37,559 nucleotides of DNA from Oscillospiraceae bacterium (lineage in GTDB: Bacteria > Bacillota > Clostridia > UBA1381). The notes beneath the pieces were generated by a model. It saw nothing but the letters and a program-made list of their open reading frames with translations. It made no database searches and was not told the origin of the DNA. The stretch is taken from contig JAFLUC010000016.1 of NCBI GenBank assembly GCA_022509005.1, positions 1 through 37,559 on the forward strand, read 5' to 3'. Shown here one piece after another: positions 30,756 through 37,559 of this stretch; the stretch's first letter is position 1, and each line of letters begins with the position of its first letter. Made by a program: the position numbers and the translations under genes.

Positions 30756-32098
30756 TTAACCACTTCTATTCTGCTGTTCTGCACTCCTGTAAGCGCCGCG
30801 CCCGACGCTTCAAGCAGCTTTATATATTCAATCTGTTCTCTTGTTATTTTCTCGCCAGTTATAACAATTGCCGTTCCCGGAGGATATGCGGTTATGACAT
30901 CAGCAGAAATTCTGTTTTGCGCCTCGTCAAGCGCGATCCTTTCCGTATCGCCATACCATCCGTCGGCCGGTGAAATAATACCGGCTCTTGCCGGCGGCAA
31001 TTTCAAAACAGGCTTTTCCGTTCTTTTAGGAACTATATCCGTTATATCCCGTAACGCGCTGAACAGCGCCATAAAGTCTGAATGCTTATTCCATGGCGTT
31101 GCAATCAGAACTATATTAAGATAATCTGCCATCTCCACGTCTATCCCGAAATGCTCCGAAAGCATTTCACTGACCTTAAAGCCTGTGATTTCATATTCTG
31201 AAAAATTAAGAACAATGCGTGTTATATCATCATTATCAAAAACGCGTATATCAGAAGCGCGGGCTATTGCCTCCCGAAATCTGCTGCATTCATCTGTTAT
31301 ATCCATATATTGCCGCTTTGCAAGCTGCGCCCGCGCGATATCGGCAGATGCCGCTATCGGATATGACGGGCTTGATGTTTCAAACGCCGCAATCGAGTGC
31401 CTCACACGATCTATGCTGATTCTGTCACTGCATATATGAAGATATGCTGCGCCTGTCAGAGCGTTCAGGGTTTTATGCGCGCTTTGGCAGACCATATCCG
31501 CTCCAAGCTCCGTCGCTGATTCCGGAAAAGCGTCCGAGCCGATAAAATGCGCGCCGTGCGCTTCATCAACGAGGAGCGGAATTCCGGCATCATGGCATGT
31601 TTTGGCAAGATACTGTATATTCTTTACTATACCATAATAGTTGGGAGATGTAACAATTACCGCCTTTATATCGGGAGTAAGCTCTATATCCTCATTACGC
31701 GTGGGAATTAGATAATCCTCGTCATAGCGTACCGGCATTATTTTCATCCTGAAACCGCATACTGCGCAGGTGTTGATTACACTCATATGACAATCTGCGG
31801 AAGCTAAAACAGTATCTCCGGGCTTTAAAACCGATGAAAGCATAACCTGTACTCCGGCGGTTGAACCGCATGTCAGTATAAAGCTTTGCTTTGATCTATA
31901 CAGTTCGGCAAGCAGCTCGTTTGCCCGCTTTACTTCATCACTTTCGTGATGCAGATCAACCGTTGATGCAAGCTCGGTTACATCGCATTTCTGCAGATCC
32001 GGAGCCAGTCCGCGCAGATTCTTATGTCCCGGCATGGCAAATGATGTTCTGTTTTTTCTGTAGTGTGCTTCGAGCTTTGAATAAATAGGCAATTCCAT
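30752..32098 (-). CDS. PLP-dependent Orn/Lys/Arg decarboxylase-type enzyme (YaaO-like)
   Basis: A 448-residue fold-type I PLP enzyme of the short, YaaO/SpeA-like group of Orn/Lys/Arg decarboxylases. Motifs include SFAMPGHKNLRG at the N-terminus, CGSTAGVQVMLSS for the PLP phosphate, LLVDEAHGAHF and the Schiff-base Lys in CQSAHKTLNALTGAAYLH. Substrate (arginine, lysine or another amino acid) cannot be told from sequence. It is first in the operon decarboxylase-recD2-hydrolase-NA37, with GGGGGAG before its ATG. In Bacillus, yaaO lies near tmk, holB and ricT, and those links have been rearranged here. Confidence 0.88.
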   Translation of the reverse strand: MELPIYSKLEAHYRKNRTSFAMPGHKNLRGLAPDLQKCDVTELASTVDLHHESDEVKRANELLAELYRSKQSFILTCGSTAGVQVMLSSVLKPGDTVLASADCHMSVINTCAVCGFRMKIMPVRYDEDYLIPTRNEDIELTPDIKAVIVTSPNYYGIVKNIQYLAKTCHDAGIPLLVDEAHGAHFIGSDAFPESATELGADMVCQSAHKTLNALTGAAYLHICSDRISIDRVRHSIAAFETSSPSYPIAASADIARAQLAKRQYMDITDECSRFREAIARASDIRVFDNDDITRIVLNFSEYEITGFKVSEMLSEHFGIDVEMADYLNIVLIATPWNKHSDFMALFSALRDITDIVPKRTEKPVLKLPPARAGIISPADGWYGDTERIALDEAQNRISADVITAYPPGTAIVITGEKITREQIEYIKLLEASGAALTGVQNSRIEVVK

Positions 32099-32119
32099 CT
32101 CATACTCCCCCTATTATAC

Positions 32120-32148
32120 ATTATACTAAAAAAATATAACTTTGTAAA
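32120..32148 (-). promoter_or_regulatory. sigma-A promoter of the decarboxylase-recD2 operon
   Basis: On the minus strand TTTACA (32143-32148) and TATAAT (32120-32125) are separated by 17 bases, about 20 bases before the start codon of the decarboxylase gene. Confidence 0.8.
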
Positions 32149-32154
32149 GAGATG

Positions 32155-32183
32155 TTGAATTATTTTTAGAAATATGATAAAAT
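32155..32183 (+). promoter_or_regulatory. sigma-A promoter of the nitroreductase gene
   Basis: TTGAAT (32155-32160) and TAAAAT (32178-32183) are separated by 17 bases. The two divergent -35 elements in this intergenic region are only 6 bases apart, so the two promoters may compete. Confidence 0.68.
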
Positions 32184-32222
32184 ATTAACATATTATACCA
32201 AACAGTAAAGGAGTATTTTATT

Positions 32223-32792
32223 ATGAACGTATATGATGCCGTGAAATCACGAAGAACCATACGAAAATTCAAGCAGGAACCGATAAAAAAAGAGGATATA
32301 ATTCAGATCATCGACTGCGCAAGGCTCGCGCCCTACGGAGCAAATCTGCAGCCGCTTAAATTCGCTGTTATAGAAGATGAAACCCAAAGACGCGATATTT
32401 TCCCGATGATAAAATATGCCGGCTATCTCTCCGACTGGAACCCGGAATTTCGTGAATGCCCTCCCGTATTTATTGCTGTACTCAACGATACCTCGCTGAA
32501 ACCTACAGACAAAGCAGAATGTGACAGCGGCGCGGCAGTTATGAGCATGATCCTTGCCGCTGAGGAGCTTGGTATAAATACATGCTGGCTCGGCGCTATT
32601 GACAGGAGCGGCATAAAACAGGCGCTCGGCATAGACGATAAATATGATATTACCTATCTGCTCGGACTCGGTTACGGCAGCCAGACAGGTGATGTGTTTG
32701 ACATGACAGACAGCGTTAAATATTATTTTGACGAGAATGGAAATGTTCATGTCCCGAAACGGACAATGGACGAGGTTTTGATTGAGATATAA
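32223..32792 (+). CDS. nitroreductase family protein (FMN-dependent)
   Basis: A 189-residue nitroreductase-fold flavoprotein. The FMN-binding N-terminus (VKSRRTIRKFKQEPI, residues 7-21, and RLAPYGANLQPLKFAVI), the dimer-interface region and the ITYLLGLGYGSQ segment near 155-166 fit the family. Physiological substrates of such enzymes are usually unknown. Its own promoter and an AAAGGAG ribosome binding site indicate a monocistronic unit. The hairpin at 32821 follows it. Confidence 0.88.
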   Translation: MNVYDAVKSRRTIRKFKQEPIKKEDIIQIIDCARLAPYGANLQPLKFAVIEDETQRRDIFPMIKYAGYLSDWNPEFRECPPVFIAVLNDTSLKPTDKAECDSGAAVMSMILAAEELGINTCWLGAIDRSGIKQALGIDDKYDITYLLGLGYGSQTGDVFDMTDSVKYYFDENGNVHVPKRTMDEVLIEI

Positions 32793-32820
32793 CTTGTGTT
32801 TTGAAAAAATAAGTGACAAA

Positions 32821-32846
32821 AAAGGGGCTGTTGCAACAGCCCCTTT
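32821..32846 (-). terminator. strong terminator of the giant esterase gene
   Basis: A perfect 26-base palindrome with GGGGCTGTTG in the left arm is followed on the minus strand by TTTTTTGTC. It lies 15 bases past the stop codon of the minus-strand gene. On the plus strand the tail after the stem is less T-rich but may also stop nitroreductase transcripts. Confidence 0.88.
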
Positions 32847-32861
32847 GAATTTGTTGTTTGA

Positions 32862-35800
32862 TTAGTTGAACAATGATGTGATCACGCTCTGGTTAGGACC
32901 TACAGTCACTTCACCTACACTATCAGTAAATGTATATGTAGCGTTAGCATTAACAACATCACCCATCTCTAAGTTGACAAGTCCGCATGCTACAACCGCT
33001 GCCCAGCACTGTGCCGCATTATATGTCAAGTGCAGACCGTCTGATACAGCATATACGCTTCTGAATGCGTCTTTGTTTCCGCCGAAACGTGTCTCATAGT
33101 AGTTATAGCTTGCCTGTGACAGATCAATATATGCTGTCTGTGTGTTTTCTGCAACTTCTTCCATAACTCCCGTCCATGATACGCTTGCGCCATATGTATG
33201 AGCTGAAGCGTTCGGTGATACGAGAACCGGAATAGCACCATTTGCCTTAGTACCATCGATCATAGTATTAAGTGCAGCTGTCATGATTTCCTTGCTATCA
33301 TAAGTTCTATCATTGTAACCACTCTCAATAAGAACTATATCGCCTGTCTTAGCACTTGCTGCAATCTGTGTGAACGCTGTTCCAACCAATCTATTTGCAG
33401 TTGAACCGGAGTTTGCAAGGTTGATAATCTCAACATCATCTGTCAGATACTTGTCAAGAAGCTGACCCCAACCTGTCTGCCAGTTGCTGTCCGGACCTGA
33501 TGCGCCGTTATAGTAGATACATGCAAGTGAATCGCCGAGTACATAAACCTTCTTCACTCTATTTACGTTTGACGGTGACTTTGTGATTGTAAGCGTAATA
33601 TTCGGAGCTCCTGCCTCGTCATCCTTGGTAATGTTAGCAACACCCTCGTTTACAACAACATCATTAACGGTAAATGTGTTAACAGCGCTGCCGCCCTGGA
33701 GAATATTATTAACAATCATCTGTTTATTCACATAAACGTCTGTTCTTGCACCGGTATCTGTAACTGTGAAGTTATATGAGCCTGCCGGAATAGCAATCTC
33801 ATATCCGCCGCCGAGGGTTCCAAGCTTAGCCGGATCGCCTATAGCATACTCGAATACCGGAGCAACCTCAACGCTTGCTGCTGTGCCGCTATATGTCGGA
33901 ACTGCAACAGTATTTCCGTTTGCCTGAACAGTTGCCTGAGCGAGCTTATTCTTGTTTGCATCAGCAACAGTTACAAGATAGCCTGTAATAGCATCGCTCT
34001 TTATAAGGCTTGAAATATCAACTGTTGATCCTACTGTATTGGATGTTATTGAATATGTCGCAACAGTTACATCAACTGTCAATGTGCTTTCTTTTCCGCC
34101 GTTATTAATTTTAGCGGTGATTGTTGTTGTACCTGCGCCAACAACAGTTAATTTGCCATCTTCTGTAATAGTAGCAACACCTGTGTTGCTTGATGACCAC
34201 TTAGCTGCCGGAAGAAGTGCTGCAACGTCATCGCCGAAGCTGTCAACAGCCTTCTCTACTTTGTATGTTCCGCCTGTAGTATCTCCTACCACATATGCGC
34301 GCGGACCTGAAATCTCAACATCTGCATTTGTGAATTCCTGGAAATCTCCAATTGTTACTTTGAGTTCAGCATTCTTTTCTTCATTTTTATCGCTTACTGC
34401 TGTGATAGTATATATTCCTGCTTCTGCATCGTCATTTACAGTAAGCTTACCTGTGTTATCAATTGTGATGCCTCTAACATCACCCTCAATTGCCCATATA
34501 AATTCTTCATCAGGAACTATAACAGACTGACCGAGTGCATACTGCTTCTCAATTGTCTGTCCTGAAACCTTAGCAAAATCAGCATCGCCGATAATTGAAA
34601 GATAATTTGTATCAGGCTCCTGAACAGTTATGCTGTTAACTGCTACACCGCCGTAGGTTCTGTACTGACCCATCTGGAAACCTGTAAGGGTATTAGCCTC
34701 GGCAACGATCGGGATTGAAATAGTGGTCGAACCTGTAGCTACTGATATAGACTTGTTTTCCTTGTCAATAGTAAATGTTACATCAAATGCCTTGTTATCA
34801 TATTCTGTGATAAGAGTTTCACCATTTGTAAACTGGTTAATATCTCCGCTCTGATTCATTGCACTGTTACCGCTCCAGCCGGTCCATGCCTTTACAGTAC
34901 CGTCTGATGTAAGCTGTAAACCTACAAACTTACCGCTGCTTGTTATCAATGCGAAGTTCGAGTTACCCTCTGTATAATTCATCTGCATATTAAGCTTAAC
35001 GCTTGAAATATCCGGAAGCGCTATTGAAGATGCAAGATTTACGGAAGCGTTTCTTGTACCGTTAGCAACATTCCAAGCAATCGGCTCATAATAGATTATA
35101 TCCATGTTACCGATATAGAGAGTCTTTGTTACCTTAACGCTTCTGAGACCCTCGTTATTAGCTGTAACTGTTGCAATTACATCATAAGCCTTAACCTGAT
35201 CATCGCCTGCGCTGAATGCCTGCGATATCGAAACAACGCCGTCCTTGATTGTTACACTCGGATCAGCCTCGTCTGAGCCTGCCGGATAAATAGCCCAATC
35301 TAATGTGTACTCGTCCTCAGTCATTGCAACGCCGTACTGGTCTACAACGTTTACAGTGTATGCATCTGTTGTTTTTGCAGTATCATCCTTAGGAGCAGCG
35401 ATGAATGTCTGACCACCCTCAACTACTGTTAATTCTTCATGAGGATTCTTCATGTAGTTCATAGGCGCAAGAGCAAACTCAATATTCTGAGTATTTGAAT
35501 TTACAACTACTGTCTTTACGTCATTATCGCCCATACCCTCTGTATGCTCATAACCTGACTTTGAAGCGGTTATCTCATATGTTCCGTTCGGAACAGCGAT
35601 TGTAAGAGCGCCCTCAGCGTTTGTTGTAAATGTCGCTGCGCCAATTGATATTGTAGTTTCAGAAACTGCTGTTATATTAAGAATACCTGTGTCAGCAGCC
35701 TTCTTAACAACCTTCAAGTTATCAATAGTATGTGTACCTGAACCGTGATAGAAGGTCATGCCTGTGAATGTTGTAGCTGCAAGATCAGCAATTTTGCTGT

Positions 35801-37559
35801 TTACAACCTGATCAGCACTGTTCAATACGATTAAATACTGTTTGTTAGCAGACTTATCAAGAATAATTCTTACCTTTGTTCCGCCATTGAGATCAGCAGT
35901 TGTGATTTCACCGTAGCCTGTTACTGTAAATGTCTGTGTAGCTGCGATGTCAAAGCTCATTTCAAGAACCTCGCCGTCAGCTAAAGCGTCTACTGTCGGA
36001 ACACCTGCAGATTCAGCGAAGCTGAAACCAATACCTCTGCTGTTTGTCGATTCGCCCGGTGATGAGATATAAAGTGCGCCGTTTGAAATGCTTGCATAAC
36101 AATTTATAGCGCCGTTAGCTCTACGTCCTGCAGTATATACAATGTCACCCTTTGTTACAGGATCCGGAGCGTTTTCAACATCGTTACCTGCTGATCTGAT
36201 GATCTCACCGTCCGCATAATCAAACGGCTCGTTGATGTATACCGTTGTATTCGGATCCTCTGTCGGAGGAGCTGTCGGCTTCTCTGTCGGTTTCTCTGTC
36301 GGTACCGGAGTCGGAGCCGGTGCCGGTGTAGAGTCATAAACAGCTGTTACTGTGATATCCTTTGTTATAACAACGTCAGCTGTAAGCTCCCAGCCCTCGC
36401 CGTCAACTATCCATTTAGCTGTCTTTGTCTCTTCTCCTGTTGAAACAGGCTTCATACCTGTAAGGCTATCCCACAGGAGATATCTAACTGTATCCGCATC
36501 TGCCGGAACGTCAATTGTGCCGCCTGTAATCTCAGCAGCTGTTGCGCTTATTGATTCAAGCGTACCATCTTCATTATATGTAACCTTTATAATTGTTGCA
36601 GCAGTTACACCTTCTGCAAGTGTATAAACCTTCTTTGAAGGAGCTGCCGGAATCTTATCTGCCGGAACCTTTCCGTTTACTGTCTCAACTATTGTACCGT
36701 CTGGGAAGGTTACTGTATATTCTAATGCCGGCATATCTGACGGAGCATCTGTCGGTATAGCCGTCGGAGCATCTGTCGGCTTCTCTGTCGGAACTTCTGT
36801 TGCCGGTACCTCTGTAGCCGGTGCCTCTGTAGCCGGTGCCATAGTCGGAACAGTCGGTGCCTCGTCTAACTCTGCAACTGTGAAGTTATCGATTGTATCT
36901 GTCTTCTGACGACCTGTACGGAAGTATACCGTATTAACATTCGTCACTTTTTCTGTAAACTCATATACTGTAACAACCGGAGCTGCCATTGTGGCAATAC
37001 CCTCTCCGTTATCCTTTTCTGTTGCAGTAATTATAGCTTTGCGTGCTACGTTATCTACTTCGATCGTTACCTCATATGTTGCCTCTGTATTTGTAATACC
37101 AAGTGCTGATACTACATATGCAATACCAAGACCATTTGTATATGCCTGTGCCCATGTTACATCGTTATCATCATATGAAAGCAATGCAATTTCACTTGCA
37201 TCATTGCCGGTAGCTGTGCCTGTGGTTGAAGTGTAATCAAATGTCACCTTAAACATCTTTTCAGCAGCGCCTGCTACTGTTGTAACATGCTTACCGAAAT
37301 ATGTGTTATTTTTAGTGGCTGATACATATGATACGATTTTACCGTCCTTTACCTGGAGCGAGTTTGAATCATCGCCGCCGAAGTTGGTGAACCAACCTGC
37401 AAGAGAACCTGACTCGTATGAGTTTGTACCCTTTTCAACAACCATATCCTCGTCAAAGCTGTCTGTTCCCTCTGCAATCGGAGGAGCCGGTGCTTCTGTT
37501 TCTACCGGATCTGTCGGCTGCTCTGTTTCTGCCGGATCTGTCGGCTGCTCTGTTTCTGC
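32862..37559 (-). CDS. giant modular extracellular protein with C-terminal SGNH (rhamnogalacturonan-acetylesterase-like) domain, 5' truncated
   Basis: The frame is open to the window edge, so the N-terminus is outside; 1565 residues are visible. An internal ATG at 37445 is not the start, since coding continues upstream. From the N-terminal side: a Thr/Pro/Glu repeat linker, a LamG-like beta domain (about 37460-36860), a Pro/Thr linker (about 36860-36740) and a beta domain. A second Pro/Thr linker (about 36320-36240), a second LamG-like domain (about 36240-35700) and a carboxypeptidase-regulatory-like domain (about 35690-35470) come next. Ig-like modules including a Big_2 repeat then run to about 34050. 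The end (about 33560-32950) is an SGNH hydrolase: GDSL block with Ser near 33529, NSGSTANR, IESGYND, and DGLH with the catalytic Asp/His. This best matches CE12 rhamnogalacturonan acetylesterases. No SLH or sortase motif is visible. Confidence 0.85.
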   Translation of the reverse strand, partial: AETEQPTDPAETEQPTDPVETEAPAPPIAEGTDSFDEDMVVEKGTNSYESGSLAGWFTNFGGDDSNSLQVKDGKIVSYVSATKNNTYFGKHVTTVAGAAEKMFKVTFDYTSTTGTATGNDASEIALLSYDDNDVTWAQAYTNGLGIAYVVSALGITNTEATYEVTIEVDNVARKAIITATEKDNGEGIATMAAPVVTVYEFTEKVTNVNTVYFRTGRQKTDTIDNFTVAELDEAPTVPTMAPATEAPATEVPATEVPTEKPTDAPTAIPTDAPSDMPALEYTVTFPDGTIVETVNGKVPADKIPAAPSKKVYTLAEGVTAATIIKVTYNEDGTLESISATAAEITGGTIDVPADADTVRYLLWDSLTGMKPVSTGEETKTAKWIVDGEGWELTADVVITKDITVTAVYDSTPAPAPTPVPTEKPTEKPTAPPTEDPNTTVYINEPFDYADGEIIRSAGNDVENAPDPVTKGDIVYTAGRRANGAINCYASISNGALYISSPGESTNSRGIGFSFAESAGVPTVDALADGEVLEMSFDIAATQTFTVTGYGEITTADLNGGTKVRIILDKSANKQYLIVLNSADQVVNSKIADLAATTFTGMTFYHGSGTHTIDNLKVVKKAADTGILNITAVSETTISIGAATFTTNAEGALTIAVPNGTYEITASKSGYEHTEGMGDNDVKTVVVNSNTQNIEFALAPMNYMKNPHEELTVVEGGQTFIAAPKDDTAKTTDAYTVNVVDQYGVAMTEDEYTLDWAIYPAGSDEADPSVTIKDGVVSISQAFSAGDDQVKAYDVIATVTANNEGLRSVKVTKTLYIGNMDIIYYEPIAWNVANGTRNASVNLASSIALPDISSVKLNMQMNYTEGNSNFALITSSGKFVGLQLTSDGTVKAWTGWSGNSAMNQSGDINQFTNGETLITEYDNKAFDVTFTIDKENKSISVATGSTTISIPIVAEANTLTGFQMGQYRTYGGVAVNSITVQEPDTNYLSIIGDADFAKVSGQTIEKQYALGQSVIVPDEEFIWAIEGDVRGITIDNTGKLTVNDDAEAGIYTITAVSDKNEEKNAELKVTIGDFQEFTNADVEISGPRAYVVGDTTGGTYKVEKAVDSFGDDVAALLPAAKWSSSNTGVATITEDGKLTVVGAGTTTITAKINNGGKESTLTVDVTVATYSITSNTVGSTVDISSLIKSDAITGYLVTVADANKNKLAQATVQANGNTVAVPTYSGTAASVEVAPVFEYAIGDPAKLGTLGGGYEIAIPAGSYNFTVTDTGARTDVYVNKQMIVNNILQGGSAVNTFTVNDVVVNEGVANITKDDEAGAPNITLTITKSPSNVNRVKKVYVLGDSLACIYYNGASGPDSNWQTGWGQLLDKYLTDDVEIINLANSGSTANRLVGTAFTQIAASAKTGDIVLIESGYNDRTYDSKEIMTAALNTMIDGTKANGAIPVLVSPNASAHTYGASVSWTGVMEEVAENTQTAYIDLSQASYNYYETRFGGNKDAFRSVYAVSDGLHLTYNAAQCWAAVVACGLVNLEMGDVVNANATYTFTDSVGEVTVGPNQSVITSLFN
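37493..37559 (+). repeat. 27-base tandem repeat coding for a Thr/Pro/Glu linker
   Basis: Two full copies and the beginning of a third of a 27-base unit, read on the minus strand as AETEQPTDP-type repeats. The first copy differs at a few bases and the array continues past the window. Such perfect tandem copies are a common source of length variation and assembly collapse. Confidence 0.8.

Noticed and set aside
32247-32819. Minus-strand frame of 190 codons opposite the nitroreductase gene.
   Set aside because: It lies antisense to a well-recognised family gene with promoter and ribosome binding site, and has no motifs.
34039-34530. Plus-strand frame of 163 codons rich in Ser, Val and Pro inside the giant esterase gene.
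   Set aside because: Antisense shadow of Thr/Val-rich coding sequence, no ribosome binding site.
1-37559. tRNA, rRNA, insertion sequences, prophage genes or riboswitches.
   Set aside because: I looked for conserved sequences, transposase or integrase motifs and structured leaders and saw none I could support.

Overview
The window reads as chromosomal DNA of an anaerobic, endospore-forming member of the Clostridia (Bacillota). The sporulation genes spoIIR, sleB-ypeB and gerW, strong AGGAGG-type ribosome binding sites, sigma-A promoters of TTGACA/TATAAT type, a 2[4Fe-4S] ferredoxin and the Y-complex gene ricT all point that way. A KDG kinase/KDPG aldolase pair and a very large secreted protein ending in a rhamnogalacturonan-acetylesterase-like SGNH domain suggest a pectin or uronate user, such as a relative of Monoglobus or other gut Clostridia. 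That placement is inference, since no rRNA or tRNA is present. Gene density is high, and every gap of more than about 100 bases holds a recognisable promoter, terminator or small gene.

Layout. (1) 57-1605, plus strand: a lipid kinase (YegS/DgkB type) and a small multidrug-export-family membrane protein, ending in a terminator shared with the converging operon. (2) 1604-7305, minus strand: one promoter and seven tightly packed genes (site-2-type peptidase, scpA, scpB, a DUF2953 protein, gerW, and the TIGR03960/DUF2344 radical-SAM pair). (3) 7315-8014: a HEPN/MNT toxin-antitoxin pair. (4) 8046-10610: sleB-ypeB and, divergently, spoIIR, with candidate sporulation-sigma promoters between them. 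(5) 10617-12420: kdgA-kdgK, divergent from holB (12439-13473). (6) 13534-13795: a self-contained unit encoding a 54-residue peptide of unknown function. (7) 24586 down to 13805, minus strand: an eight-gene run of envelope genes. It contains a clostripain-family lipoprotein lacking its catalytic Cys, murT-gatD, a Big_2/glucosaminidase protein, a transmembrane Ser/Thr kinase with a Ser/Gly tail, a secreted stalk/leucine-rich-repeat protein, a Gly/Ser-rich protein and a U32 family protein. (8) 24639-26634: ferredoxin, then ricT with a small membrane protein. (9) 32148 down to 26639: PLP decarboxylase, recD2, a beta-lactamase-fold hydrolase and a 37-kDa nucleoid-associated protein. (10) 32155-32792: a nitroreductase, divergent. 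(11) 32821 to the window end: the 5'-truncated giant modular SGNH esterase.

How the parts fit. kdgK and kdgA turn 2-keto-3-deoxygluconate, the common end product of pectin and uronate breakdown, into pyruvate and glyceraldehyde-3-phosphate, and the giant esterase may deacetylate the rhamnogalacturonan backbone outside the cell. The murT-gatD to kinase run puts lipid II amidation, glycan-strand hydrolysis and an envelope-sensing kinase on what looks like one transcript. This run is the least conventional part of the window and the best candidate for an undescribed system. Translation starts were chosen by Shine-Dalgarno position. Several are GTG or TTG, and several open frames were shortened.
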